A stretch of DNA of 64,000 nucleotides from JAIYDJ01 sp031400505 (GCA_031400505.1 JANNPZ010000087.1:1-64000), one strand, 5' to 3'; numbered from the stretch's first letter, positions 36,661 to 46,445 are shown. Translations and numbers: made by a program. Notes: generated by a model from the letters alone, not told the origin.

Positions 36661-37340
36661 GCCTAGCAGCCCCAGCGCCAAATGATCCGGCGATTGCTTT
36701 GGCCGAGCTTGGCGAAGCGCTGTCCGATCGGGCGCCTGGCACCCAGCCACGCCAAATTCCAGACCATGCTCTGCCCCCCCAGCCCTTCATCGATCGTCTG
36801 CAGCCTTGGGTCGAAGTCTTTTCCAAGATTGCCACCGTGGCCGTCCTGGCCCTGGCGTTTCTGCAATACTACAACGCCGGCCTTGACAAGAAGCGCGAGC
36901 GGTCGCTGCAGCTCGTCGATCAATGGATCGAAGGCGGCCATGCTGACCGGCTCGCCAACGTCAACGACTACTTCGCGGCCAGCTTCCGGTCGGCAAGACT
37001 CGAAATCGAAGTTCTGCGCGATAAGGAAATGCAGGAGCTTGCCAGGAAAAACGCCGATCTCAACACGTTCCTGTTTCTCGCTGAACCGCCGAGCCCTGCG
37101 ACCGAGGCGATCAGAAAGGACATCGATCAGCTGTTGCGATTCTTTGCACAGGCCGAAATCTGCATAGCTGCCGAGTTGTGTGACCCCGAGGTTGCCAGGG
37201 CCTATTTCCTCGTCGAGGCCCGGTCCATCCGCACCGAACTTGACCCGTTGTTCAAGATCCTGCGCGCCGGGGCCCTTCCGACCTACGGCAGGGCGCTCGA
37301 TGACTTCATCCGTCAGGTCGAACCGGAACCGACGCCGTGA
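36657..37340 (+). CDS. Single-span membrane protein, middle gene of the CHAT operon
   Basis: A 227-residue protein with a proline-rich N-terminus and one hydrophobic helix (IATVAVLALAFLQYY, about residues 48-62). A charged, mostly helical C-terminal domain follows. The KKRER cluster after the helix favours a cytoplasmic C-terminus by the positive-inside rule. The ATG at 36657 overlaps the previous stop (ATGA); a GTG at 36648 is an alternative. The stop overlaps the next gene's GTG start. No known domain is recognised. It may be a membrane receptor, target or anchor for the CHAT protein. Confidence 0.75.
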   Translation: MSLAAPAPNDPAIALAELGEALSDRAPGTQPRQIPDHALPPQPFIDRLQPWVEVFSKIATVAVLALAFLQYYNAGLDKKRERSLQLVDQWIEGGHADRLANVNDYFAASFRSARLEIEVLRDKEMQELARKNADLNTFLFLAEPPSPATEAIRKDIDQLLRFFAQAEICIAAELCDPEVARAYFLVEARSIRTELDPLFKILRAGALPTYGRALDDFIRQVEPEPTP

Positions 37341-40300
37341 TCCTGCGCTGGCTGGCCCTGCTGATCTGGCTGGTCCCGCAATTCGCGCAGGCCGACGCCT
37401 TTCAGCCTGCCGATGTCCAGCGCATCCAGGTGGCATTGCAGACCCTCGGCTATCCGGTCGTGTCGGTCGACGGGATCTGGCGCGACGACACAAGCCAGAC
37501 CTTGGCCCAGTATCGGTTCGACTTCGGCATGGAAGACGTGATGGGGCTGCGCTTTGCCGAGGCAACCGAGCTTTTGACCCGCGCCAAGATGCTTACGGAT
37601 CCGCCCGGACTGGTCTGGGCGGACACGAGTGGATGGAGCGAATGGGTGCAGCCCGTCTCCCCCGAGCCAGCTACGCTTGATCCGCTCCGTCAACTTTTCG
37701 CCAGCAGCCGCCACGCGTTGGCGATGGAAATGCAGGACCGTTTCCAACCCTACAAAAGTGCCCACGCTTTCGACCCCTACAAGGGCTGGGCCGAAGGCGC
37801 GCGTGCACGAGCGCGACTTTGGCTGGAAGACGACATCCGCCGGATAGACGCGGCCGATCCTGTCGGTGGCCTGCTGGGCAAGACATTGATCGAGATCGAT
37901 CTGGATTTGGACATCCCGGACGGAGTCGCCACGCGGGACGACATGACCCGCAGTGTTTTTCCGCGCCTGCGTTTGTTGATGGACAGCTATCCAGAACCCC
38001 AGCTTGGGCCCGATCTGAATCAAGGGTTGACCGAAAAGATCATGGCGACCCTGCTGCGTGCGCTGGGCCGAAGCAACTGTCATGACGAACGCCGGATTGA
38101 TGCACAGTGGGTCGCGCTGTCGATGGACGTGATGGCCCGTTACGAAAAACTTCGGCCCGGGGCACCGGAACTGAGGGGCGCGGCCAAAGCGCTGGCACCT
38201 TGCGCCGATAAGCAAACTGCAGACCGTATGTTGACTTGGCGTATCGCGGTAGCACAGGCGGCGAGTGAAAGTGAACTGGCGTTCACTATAGGCATCGAGC
38301 GGATGCACGACGCCTTCAGCCGCGCCAATCTGGACGTTGCGAGATCTCAGTTTGACCAACTGTTTGCGATTGGGACCGAAGTTCAGCGACAAGACCTGAT
38401 CGAGCGCACACCGCTCAGGGATCTAGGTCTTCGGGACGTCGCGTTGCCTTACATCATGACACAAATCGATGCGATGCGAGGCGTGGACATCATGGTTACT
38501 GCTACCGTCCAACAAGCCATGAGGTTGCCGATCACGTTGCTCGAAATTGGCTACGGATTTGAAATTGCCGACCGAGTGTATCTGGAAACAAACAACAGTT
38601 GGCGGAAGAACGGCGATGTCTTTGGGTTCTATGCCGGTGCAATCAGTCTAATGATTGACCGCGCCGAATTCGATGACGCACTTTTGCCACTTGGCATGCT
38701 GATTGATCGGGCGACAGCCGCCAAAGATAATGAAGCGATTGAAACCTTTCGAGATTTTCAGCTTGAGGCCCTTCTCGCCTTGGGCCGCTTCAGCGAAGCC
38801 GAAGACAGGATCGGCGGGTTCGTCGAAATCGCCCGGCAAGGTGCCAAAGACCCGCGGGTGGCCGCTTGGCAAGCGCGGCTCAATCTGGCCTCGGAAGAGG
38901 GCCAAAGTCCGGGCATCACCTATGCTGAACAGTTTTCGGTCTTTCTCGATGCCTTGTGCCGCCCCGATGCGCCCTACCCGGAAACACCCGCGATGGAGGA
39001 TAGAGCAACCGTCTACGACGATCCGTCCTTCCTTCCCGCAGCCGCCGTTCTAAAGCTGTCAGATCGGATTGCGACCTGTAAAACCGAGCCCTACCCGACA
39101 CGCACCGAACAGCTGATCCGGCTCGGCTGTTATTTTTGGGCCAAGGAAGAGAACCTTTCGCAATTGACTATTGCTCTACAGGCTTGGTTGCTGAAGATCG
39201 AGGATTTAGATACTCGCAGCACCAGTGTCGTGCTGACTGAACACGTAATGGATTGTCCCATGGGTGTGGCAGAGGCTGGACGCACCGACCTGCTTGCGCA
39301 GTTCGTGGCGCAGATTGACACCAACAGCACGGCTGACGCGGTGGTGTTGCTGCGGTTGGGGCTTTTGAACCCGGACTATGCCCGATGGGTGCTTGGCTGG
39401 TCCGGGCTGAATCGCTCGGGCCCTTACGATGTGGACTTTCCCTCGATGGAGGCCATGACGCAGCTTGACGATCCCGAAGCGGTCACGCTTCGACAAGAGG
39501 CGTTGGGCGGGTTCTTTCTGTCCTATGCCGGGGCGTCCGCCAGTCCGGGCGAGATGGCCACGATCCGGGCCCTGTCTCTCGACTCCGCTGCCGGCTACTC
39601 CGCCCTCGATCTCGACGGCGTCGCGCTGTTTTTCCTCGAATCCGCCGAACCCGACCTGGAACGTGCGCCGGATGCAGAGCAGGCGGACCTTCTGCTCGCC
39701 GATGCCGAAACCGCGCGGTTCTATCTTTTGCGTGGGCGCCTCGCGCTGAAATTCGGCGATAACGCAACCGCGCTGGCGATGGTTGCGCCGGTGGTGACGG
39801 CGTATCTTTACCGCGCGGGGCGGGGCGAGGCTGGGTCGGTCGAAGATCTAGGCCCATGGGCCCGGCGGCTGCGTGGCTTTGCCGAGCTATACCTGTCGGC
39901 CCTTGCTGCCGACCCTGCCCTGATGGCCGCCGAACCGCCCGAAAACATCGTGGCCGCGCAGCAACTCTTGGCAGCGGCCAATGCTTCGACCACCAGCGGT
40001 CGCCTCGCGGCGCGGCTTTCGGCGGTGGACCCGGTTCTGGTGCGCGACTATCAGGACGCTCTGCGCGACCTGCGCGGGGCGATGATGGCGGCGACAACGG
40101 GCGGCGATGCGACGGCGGTCGGCGAGAAGCGGGCGCAGGTCGACACGCTGCGCGAACAGATCGCCAAGCTGGACCCCGGCTTTGGTGCAAACGCGGCGCT
40201 CTCCATTGCCCCACTCTCCTCTCTGCAGGCGCGCGCGACTGGGCGGGCGATCGTCATCTTGACCAGCCTGCCCGGGCATCTGCTGGTCTCGACCGTGACG

Positions 40301-41308
40301 GAAACCGGCGCGGTATCGAAGGCGTTGGCCTTGCCGCGCCATCAGGTCGTCGAGACCATCGCCGCGTTCCGCGCGACGATCCTGCGTGAAGAGGATGTTG
40401 CCACCCCAGAGGGCGCTCTGCTCGCCTCGGCCGTTTTGTCGGGTTTGCTGGACAAGGGCGTGCTGCCGGATGCCATCGGTTTCGTCGTCGACGGCCCCTT
40501 CGTGTCGCTGCCCTTCGGCGCTTTGCCAATCCGTCTGGGCAATGTGCAAAGCTATCTCGGGGCCGAAGCCGCGCTGTCGATCACTCCGTCGCTAGCCCTG
40601 CTGGCGGTGCGTGGCGATGCCGCTAACAAACCAACGGACCGACCGTTTCTGGGGATCGGCAATGCCAGCTTCAGCTTGGCAGGCGCACAGGAACGACTTG
40701 GATTCGTCCCATCGGAGCTGCGCGAAACCAAGACTGAGCTCATGTTCATGGGGGGCCTTCTGGGGGCTGACATTGCCAAGGACGTTCTGCTGGGTCCCGA
40801 TGCAAGCGAGACTGCGATCACCAGGCTGTCCGAGCAGGGCTCACTGTCGAGTTACCGAGTCATTGCCTTTGCCACCCACGGCTTTGTCGGAAATCAGGGC
40901 AAGTTGCAGGAAGCGGGGCTGCTGCTGTCCGAACCTGCGCCGGGCGAGCCCGCTCAAGATGGCGTCCTGAGTGTCAGTGAAATCTACGGGCTGAAACTTG
41001 CCGCCGACCTTGTTATCCTGTCGGCCTGCGATACAGGTGCTGTTACAGATGGCAACCAGGGCCTGTCGAATCTGGCTCAGGCGTTCACCTATGCCGGGGC
41101 AAAGGGACTGATCGTGACGCACTGGGCAGTCGACACCTATGCGGCGACAGAGCTTTCAAAGCGACTTGCAACCGAGATGAGGGAATCGCCGCAGGAAAGC
41201 AACGCCAGGGCATTTCAGGCGGTGTTGCGTTCGTTGCTTGCGGATCCTGACGCGTCAGAGTTTCATCATCCCAAGTATTGGGCATCGCACGCGGTCGTGG
41301 GATCATAG
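37337..41308 (+). CDS. Exported CHAT-domain protease-like protein with peptidoglycan-binding-like N-terminus
   Basis: A 1323-residue protein starting at GTG 37337, coupled to the upstream gene. It has a signal peptide (MILRWLALLIWLVPQFAQADA) and then a PG_binding_1-like segment (VQRIQVALQTLGYPVVSVDG). A very long helical TPR-like middle is followed by a C-terminal CHAT (caspase-like) domain. The predicted dyad is His about 1181 in AFATHGFVG and Cys about 1231 in LSACDTGA; the conserved GLIVTHWAVD follows. CHAT proteins are caspase/separase-fold peptidases, several acting in defence or cell death. Here an export signal would place it outside the cytoplasm. The substrate is unknown. Confidence 0.88.
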   Translation: MILRWLALLIWLVPQFAQADAFQPADVQRIQVALQTLGYPVVSVDGIWRDDTSQTLAQYRFDFGMEDVMGLRFAEATELLTRAKMLTDPPGLVWADTSGWSEWVQPVSPEPATLDPLRQLFASSRHALAMEMQDRFQPYKSAHAFDPYKGWAEGARARARLWLEDDIRRIDAADPVGGLLGKTLIEIDLDLDIPDGVATRDDMTRSVFPRLRLLMDSYPEPQLGPDLNQGLTEKIMATLLRALGRSNCHDERRIDAQWVALSMDVMARYEKLRPGAPELRGAAKALAPCADKQTADRMLTWRIAVAQAASESELAFTIGIERMHDAFSRANLDVARSQFDQLFAIGTEVQRQDLIERTPLRDLGLRDVALPYIMTQIDAMRGVDIMVTATVQQAMRLPITLLEIGYGFEIADRVYLETNNSWRKNGDVFGFYAGAISLMIDRAEFDDALLPLGMLIDRATAAKDNEAIETFRDFQLEALLALGRFSEAEDRIGGFVEIARQGAKDPRVAAWQARLNLASEEGQSPGITYAEQFSVFLDALCRPDAPYPETPAMEDRATVYDDPSFLPAAAVLKLSDRIATCKTEPYPTRTEQLIRLGCYFWAKEENLSQLTIALQAWLLKIEDLDTRSTSVVLTEHVMDCPMGVAEAGRTDLLAQFVAQIDTNSTADAVVLLRLGLLNPDYARWVLGWSGLNRSGPYDVDFPSMEAMTQLDDPEAVTLRQEALGGFFLSYAGASASPGEMATIRALSLDSAAGYSALDLDGVALFFLESAEPDLERAPDAEQADLLLADAETARFYLLRGRLALKFGDNATALAMVAPVVTAYLYRAGRGEAGSVEDLGPWARRLRGFAELYLSALAADPALMAAEPPENIVAAQQLLAAANASTTSGRLAARLSAVDPVLVRDYQDALRDLRGAMMAATTGGDATAVGEKRAQVDTLREQIAKLDPGFGANAALSIAPLSSLQARATGRAIVILTSLPGHLLVSTVTETGAVSKALALPRHQVVETIAAFRATILREEDVATPEGALLASAVLSGLLDKGVLPDAIGFVVDGPFVSLPFGALPIRLGNVQSYLGAEAALSITPSLALLAVRGDAANKPTDRPFLGIGNASFSLAGAQERLGFVPSELRETKTELMFMGGLLGADIAKDVLLGPDASETAITRLSEQGSLSSYRVIAFATHGFVGNQGKLQEAGLLLSEPAPGEPAQDGVLSVSEIYGLKLAADLVILSACDTGAVTDGNQGLSNLAQAFTYAGAKGLIVTHWAVDTYAATELSKRLATEMRESPQESNARAFQAVLRSLLADPDASEFHHPKYWASHAVVGS

Positions 41309-41586
41309 CGTATTGACCTACATAAATTTGACACCTTAGGTTTTGCTTCATCAATGAATTGGGCGGAAGGCTGCAATGCTCTGTGGCAGCGTGCCAGCCA
41401 GGCTCCTGTTTTTAAAACAGACTTTCGTCGGCCAGCCAAATCCCCTGTTTTCGCGGCGCTGCCGCAACGCAGCCTCTTGAATCCCTACCGGACGTTCACT
41501 GCCAGTCGGCAATTGCGGCAAAACTGTGCACAGTTTCTTTCTGAATCGTGGCTTCGCACTAACGGCCATTTAGGGATACTGGTCTA

Positions 41587-42281
41587 GTGAGAACGTCAGT
41601 GAGAAAGTCGTCCGCGGTAGCGGCGGGATGATCCCGCTGCGGGCGACGCAATAGTCGTCCACCTATGTCCTTTCTGCGTGCTGCAGGGAGGGCGGGAGGA
41701 TTTTCACCGTGGACATGTATCGGAAGGTTCGTCTGGCCTGTGCGGAGGGCATGAGTCAGCGCGAGGCGGCGCGGCATTTCAACATCTCGCGCGACAGCGT
41801 CCGCAAGATGATGGCGTTCTCGGTTCCGCCGGGTTACCGGCGGCAGGTGGCCGTGAAGCGGCCGAAGCTGGATGCCTTCACCGGGATCATCGACGGCTGG
41901 CTGGAGGGTGATCGCGAGGTCCACCACAAGCAGCGCCACACGGCGAAGCGGGTGTTCGAACGGCTGCGAGCCGAGCATGGCTTCACCGGCGGCTACACGA
42001 TCGTGAAGGGTTGTATGCGCGAACGCGAGCGGCGCGGCCGCGAGATGTTCGTGCCGCTGGCGCATCCACCCGGTCATGCCCAAGCCGACTTCGGCGAGGC
42101 GGTGGTCGTCATCGGCGGCGGCGAGCAGAAGGCGCATTTCTTCGTCATGGATCTGCCGCACAGTGATGCCTGCTATGTGCGGGCCTATCCGGCGGCGACA
42201 GCGGAAGCGTGGGTCGATGGCCACGTCCACGCCTTTGGGTTTTTTGGCAAGGTGGCTGCGTCGGTGCTCTACGACAACGAC
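41587..42281. mobile_element. Left-end remnant of an IS21-family element
   Basis: It starts near TGAGAACGTCAGTGAGAAAG, with terminal-repeat-like sequence before a truncated istA gene. The rest of istA and all of istB are missing because an IS3-family element begins at 42282. The right end is not found beyond that IS3 element. The 278 bases before it (41309-41586) show no gene. Confidence 0.7.
41709..42281 (+). pseudogene. Truncated IS21-family transposase (IstA N-terminus)
   Basis: About 191 residues remain: a helix-turn-helix (MSQREAARHFNISRDSVRKM) and the start of the DDE catalytic domain (HPPGHAQADFGEAVVV), whose first Asp is present. IstA normally runs to about 500 residues. The frame ends at the left inverted repeat of the adjacent IS3 element. 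Confidence 0.85.
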
Positions 42282-42348
42282 TGACCTGCCCCCCGGAAGT
42301 TCCCTCACGATGATGTAGAGTCTGCCAACCTGAGAAGGAGCAGACGAC

Positions 42349-42612
42349 ATGAGGAAAAGCCGTTTCACCGAAGCGCAAATTATCGGGATGATCAAAGAGC
42401 AGGAGGCGGGATTGCCGACGGCTGAACTGTGCCGGAAGCATGGTCTGAGCCCAGCGACGTTTTACAAGCTGAAGGCCAAGTATGGCGGGATGGATCTATC
42501 CGATGCCAAACGCCTGAAGCAGCTTGAGGACGAGAACGCGAAGCTGAAGCGGCTGGTTGCTGATGTCATGCTGGACAATGTTGTTCTGAAGGATTTGCTG
42601 GGAAAGCCCTGA
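42349..42612 (+). CDS. IS3-family transposase OrfA
   Basis: An 87-residue helix-turn-helix protein (FTEAQIIGMIKEQEAG, then LCRKHGLSPATFYKLKAKYG) ending in a leucine-zipper-like LKQLEDENAKLKRLVAD. It binds the terminal repeats and is normally fused to OrfB by a programmed frameshift. Confidence 0.92.
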   Translation: MRKSRFTEAQIIGMIKEQEAGLPTAELCRKHGLSPATFYKLKAKYGGMDLSDAKRLKQLEDENAKLKRLVADVMLDNVVLKDLLGKP

Positions 42613-42638
42613 CGACACTGGAAGAGCGGCGGGACGCA

Positions 42639-43500
42639 GTGCTGCGGGCGATGCGGGGTCATCCGATCTCTCAACGCCGGGCCTGCGTCCTGATCGGTGT
42701 CGATCCGAAAACCGTGCGGCGCGATAGGCCGCCCGATAACCCGGAAATCCGTGAAGAAATGAACAAGATCGCGGAGAAGCGGCGCCGGTTCGGGTATCGG
42801 CGCATCGGTGTCATGTTGGAGCGTAAGGGCATGGTGATGAACGAAAAGAAGCTCTACCGGATTTACCGCGAAGAAGGTCTGTCCGTCCGCCGCCGTCGCG
42901 GTCGCAAGCGGGCGCGCGGCAGCCGGACACCGATGCCTGTCCCGCTGCGTCCGAACCAGCGTTGGTCCCTGGACTTCCTGTCAGACACATTCGGGGCCTG
43001 CCGGAAGTTCCGCATCCTTGCCGTGAACGACGATTGTTGCCGTGAAAACCTCTGCCTGACTGCCGACACCAGCATCTCCGGGGCCAGGGTGGCGCGGGAA
43101 CTGGATGCGCTCGTCAGGGTCTACGGAAAACACCTGTATAGTTTCTGACAACGGGACCGAGTTCACCAGCAAGGCCATCCTGAAGTGGGCGAACGACAAC
43201 AAGGTCGAGTGGCATTACATCGACCCCGGCAAGCCGCAGCAGAACGGCTACATTGAGTCCTTCAACGGAAGCCTTCGCGACGAATGCCTCAACGAAGAGA
43301 TATTCGACAGCTTGGCCGATGCCCGCCGAACGCTGGCCCTCTGGCGCTACGACTACAACAACGTAAGGCCACATTCCTCGCTGGGCAACAAAGCCCCGGC
43401 AGAAGCGCGCCGGGCGCTTGAGCAATCTGAAGGCTCCGCGCCCGGCGCGCTTGCCCAACACGAAATGCACGACTATCAACCCCAAGGACTCTCGTTATGA
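42639..43500 (+). pseudogene. Frameshifted IS3-family transposase OrfB
   Basis: The N-terminal part (RRFGYRRIGVMLERKG, then RWSLDFLSDTFG with the first catalytic Asp) breaks at about 43130, at ACGGAAAACACC. The rest continues in the next frame (IVSDNGTEFTSKAIL, NGYIESFNGSLRDECLN) with the second Asp and the Glu. One extra base explains the shift. It is not at the normal orfA/orfB slippage point, so the transposase is probably dead. Confidence 0.85.
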
Positions 43501-43584
43501 ACGAGGGACACCCGGGGGGCAGGTCACAGGCTACGATCCTAAGTTCGATCGGGCTGGTCTGATGGCCCTGAAGGCGATGACCTG

Positions 43585-43938
43585 ATGCCGCGTCCACCTT
43601 ATGCCTGCGCCTGTGGGCGCGTTGTCTCACACGGGAAGCGGTGCCAGTGCCAGATCACCAGCACCCGCGCCCGGAACACCACACACGACGCCACGCGTCC
43701 TTCAGCTGCGCAGCGCGGCTATGACGGTGAGTGGCGCAAAGCCCGTGGCGAGTTCCTGAGCCGGCACCCGTGCTGTGCGATGTCTAGGGCACCGGCTACG
43801 GTGGTGGATCCCATCACTCCCCACCGAGGCGAAATGGTGCTGTTTTGGGACCCCCAAAACTGGCAAGCTTTGTGCGTATTGTGCCACAATCAACATAAGC
43901 AAATGCAAGAGAGACGAGGACTGTCTGCGCTATCATAG
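43585..43938 (+). CDS. Degenerate phage-type HNH endonuclease
   Basis: A 117-residue protein of the kind found beside phage terminase genes: RPSAAQRGYDGEWRKARGEF, then TVVDPITPHRGEMVLFWD and NWQALCVLCHNQHKQMQ. The usual DHI of the HNH core reads DPI, losing the first catalytic His. One zinc-binding Cys pair is also incomplete. It is preceded by a short in-frame remnant of another gene (YDPKFDRAGLMALKAMT). It is best seen as a decayed prophage fragment. Confidence 0.65.
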   Translation: MPRPPYACACGRVVSHGKRCQCQITSTRARNTTHDATRPSAAQRGYDGEWRKARGEFLSRHPCCAMSRAPATVVDPITPHRGEMVLFWDPQNWQALCVLCHNQHKQMQERRGLSALS

Positions 43939-44041
43939 GAGGAATGCACTTTGTCCACTTTATCAAGTTACTGCACATCAGGTCTATAATTTGCATGGGC
44001 GGCAATTGGCGTCTTCTTTATTGCCCACCAAAACCCAACCT

Positions 44042-45412
44042 CTAGTAATGTTTAGGGATGCTTTCCGCGTGGGACGAAGATGCTATTTCGTTGAAAGCAA
44101 CTCCAGAATACACCGCAATCGAGTTCAATGAGCTAGAGTTGCTCTCTTTGTCTCGCATTGATCTTTCAACTAACTTTCGATTCGTTTCTCTTGAAATGCT
44201 CTTTGCGTGAGCCATCAACTTCCCAAGGAAGGGCATGGATTGCACATTTGACTTTACGCTTAACAGCGCAACAAGAGCAGCGGCTGTTGGCGCCAAAGTG
44301 TGCACAATTCCGAGAGAATCGCTTGTCGCATCAATAGCGAGCGCGACAGCAGAGAGCGACCCTGCCGTGGCTGCAACTGCTGATCTTGACTGATAACCCT
44401 TTTTAGCCAAATGTTCCGTCAGTTGTTTGCGATATGTTTGAAAGACATGCTCTAGTGAGCTTCTTTTCGACTTACTGTCCTCATCGTTGGAAACGATCAT
44501 TTTAACGATTCTAAGGAAGTCGACTTTGTGCTGATAGATATCCATGCCGGGCGTTACAATGTCCCGAATCAATTCAAATCTCTCTAGAGGAAAGTTTTCC
44601 GGGATAACAATTCTTGGGGCGTCTTGCCAATCGTTTGGGTCAAATTGGTAGCTTTGATCAAAGCTCAGGAGATCCTCAAATGCCAAACCAATTGTTGTGT
44701 CAGCGGCCACCACCTCTTTCTTTTCATGCGAAAGGCAAAGCGAAAAATTGTAATGATAGGCCTGATTGGCGATTGCCATAACGCTGTCGACCGTAGGCTT
44801 GGAGAACTTTTTTTCTGAATACAAAGCCAGAAGCCGCTTTTCGACAGTGTCTCTTGGAAACGAATAATATCTTTCCACTTGTTTCGTATCAGCTAAAAAC
44901 TCTTGCCACATATCTGTAGACATACCAAACACACCAACGTCTGCGACGCTCTTGCTTGATAATCTTAACATAAGCTTATGAAAGCCTTCATTCATTCTTT
45001 TATTTGGAAACCGTTCAATTCCTGCTTGATTTGCTAGCTGGGCAAAGGTCCTGATATGATTTTTGATGTCTGCAAAATCAGCGCGCGCTACTAGCCTTTT
45101 AGCCGTCTCTTGCCCTGCCTTCGCTTGAGCTTCTGGGATGGAGCAAAAAGACTCGACATCAAGCTCTGAAGTTCGGGTTATTACTTTCACAAACCCGACT
45201 GATACGAGACTTCTCAAGAGGCTGTTTGTGTTTAATACGTGATCAAGTCCTCCATCTGAGAATAGATATCCGTCGTTAAGAAGAATTCTCTCGCCAAAGA
45301 AGACTTGCCGCAGCAGCTGATTGGAAAAAAAGGACGATCCTTGCGATTTTGCTAGCGAATCGTATCGTTGATGCGAGTCATCCAAAACACCAGCGTAGAC
45401 CCACCCACCCAT
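44042..45412 (-). CDS. Orphan low-GC protein with hydrophobic C-terminal segment
   Basis: I do not recognise this 456-residue protein. It begins MGGWVYAGVLDDSHQRYDSL, is mostly polar and helical, and has a hydrophobic, Ala-rich pair of segments near residues 375-415 (VAATAGSLSAVALAIDA, TLAPTAAALVALLSV). Base composition is visibly AT-richer than the neighbours, which points to a distant origin. The start at 45412 has GGAG seven bases upstream; the frame is open to 45457. Its place between IS elements in a defence-rich island makes a defence role possible, but that is context only. Confidence 0.75.
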   Translation of the reverse strand: MGGWVYAGVLDDSHQRYDSLAKSQGSSFFSNQLLRQVFFGERILLNDGYLFSDGGLDHVLNTNSLLRSLVSVGFVKVITRTSELDVESFCSIPEAQAKAGQETAKRLVARADFADIKNHIRTFAQLANQAGIERFPNKRMNEGFHKLMLRLSSKSVADVGVFGMSTDMWQEFLADTKQVERYYSFPRDTVEKRLLALYSEKKFSKPTVDSVMAIANQAYHYNFSLCLSHEKKEVVAADTTIGLAFEDLLSFDQSYQFDPNDWQDAPRIVIPENFPLERFELIRDIVTPGMDIYQHKVDFLRIVKMIVSNDEDSKSKRSSLEHVFQTYRKQLTEHLAKKGYQSRSAVAATAGSLSAVALAIDATSDSLGIVHTLAPTAAALVALLSVKSNVQSMPFLGKLMAHAKSISRETNRKLVERSMRDKESNSSSLNSIAVYSGVAFNEIASSSHAESIPKHY

Positions 45413-45590
45413 GTTCTTCTCCTTCTTCGCAACTAACGTTGCCACAGAGTTCACCATTAGTCACGTTCGATGATCGGGGCACTTCTGAACTTCGCCCCCT
45501 ACCTTAGGACCGGCGGGGGAAGCTCCGCGAAGGACAGTCCGAATAGAACTTTGAGCTACTCCCCAACTATCGGACAGATTTCTGGCTGAC

Positions 45591-46445
45591 TTAAGCTACT
45601 GCCTGCACCTGCTGATCGGTTTGGGTTGCGTTGAAGTAGACCACGGCGGGCGGTTGACCGCCATGGGCAGTGTGAGGTCGATGGTTGTTGTAGAAAGTGA
45701 TCCATCGCCCGATGCCAGTTCTTGCCTGCGATCCGGTTTCCCAAGCGTGCAGGTAGACGCATTCGTATTTCAGGGACCGCCAGAGACGCTCGATGAAGAT
45801 GTTGTCCAAGCAGCGCCCCTTGCCGTCCATCGAGATCCGGGTGCCGACCCGTTTCAGCCGGTCGGTCAAGGCGAAGGACGTGAACTGGCTGCCCTGATCC
45901 GTGTTCATGATCTCGGGCGGGCCGAACTTGTGGATCGCCTCGTTCAGCGCCTCGACGCAGAAGTCGGCTTCCAGCGTATTCGAGATGCGCCAAGCCAGCA
46001 CCTTGCGGGTGAACCAGTCCATGACAGCCACCAGATAGAGAAAGCCTTTGCGCATCGGGATGTAGGTGATGTCGGCGCACCAGACCTGGTTTGGCCGATC
46101 CACCCGCAGCCCGCCCAGCAGATAGGGGTAGGTCTTGTGCCGTTTCGCGGGCTTGCTGGTGTCGGGCTTCTGGTAGATCGGCATCAGGCGCATGAGCCGC
46201 ATCAGGCGCCTGATGCGTTTCTGGTTCACGGCATGGCCTTCATTCTGCAGATGCCAGGTCATTTGCCGGACGCCGTAAAACGGGGTGTCTAGGAACTGCT
46301 TGTCGACCTTCAGCATCAGGTCAAGGTTCATCGCCGTCTCACCCTGCGGCGCGTAGTAAAACGACGACCGTGAGATCGACAGCAGACGGCATTGCGCCCC
46401 GACCGACAGCTTGGGATGGTCGCGTTCGATCATCCCGCGCCTCAC
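45591..46445 (-). CDS. IS3-family transposase OrfB (copy A)
   Basis: A 284-residue DDE transposase catalytic subunit. It has an HTH_21-like N-terminus (YGVRQMTWHLQNEGHAVNQK), DITYIP with the first Asp, MNTDQGSQFTS with the second, and the Glu in IFIERLWRSLKYE. It begins at GTG 46445, overlapping orfA by four bases. It appears complete. Confidence 0.93.
   Translation of the reverse strand: MRRGMIERDHPKLSVGAQCRLLSISRSSFYYAPQGETAMNLDLMLKVDKQFLDTPFYGVRQMTWHLQNEGHAVNQKRIRRLMRLMRLMPIYQKPDTSKPAKRHKTYPYLLGGLRVDRPNQVWCADITYIPMRKGFLYLVAVMDWFTRKVLAWRISNTLEADFCVEALNEAIHKFGPPEIMNTDQGSQFTSFALTDRLKRVGTRISMDGKGRCLDNIFIERLWRSLKYECVYLHAWETGSQARTGIGRWITFYNNHRPHTAHGGQPPAVVYFNATQTDQQVQAVA

Larger units (their letters stand above)
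42282..43526 (+). mobile_element. IS3-family (IS407-like) insertion sequence
   Basis: A 1245-base element with terminal inverted repeats TGACCTGCCCCCCGG on each end: left from 42282, right reading inward from 43526. It carries orfA and a frameshifted orfB. The flanking four bases differ (CGAC left, CAGG right), so no target duplication remains. That suggests a deletion or recombination beside the element. Confidence 0.88.

Noticed and set aside
41309..41586. Small frames between the CHAT gene and the IS21 remnant
   Set aside because: Frames on both strands overlap fully and show no family pattern or ribosome site.
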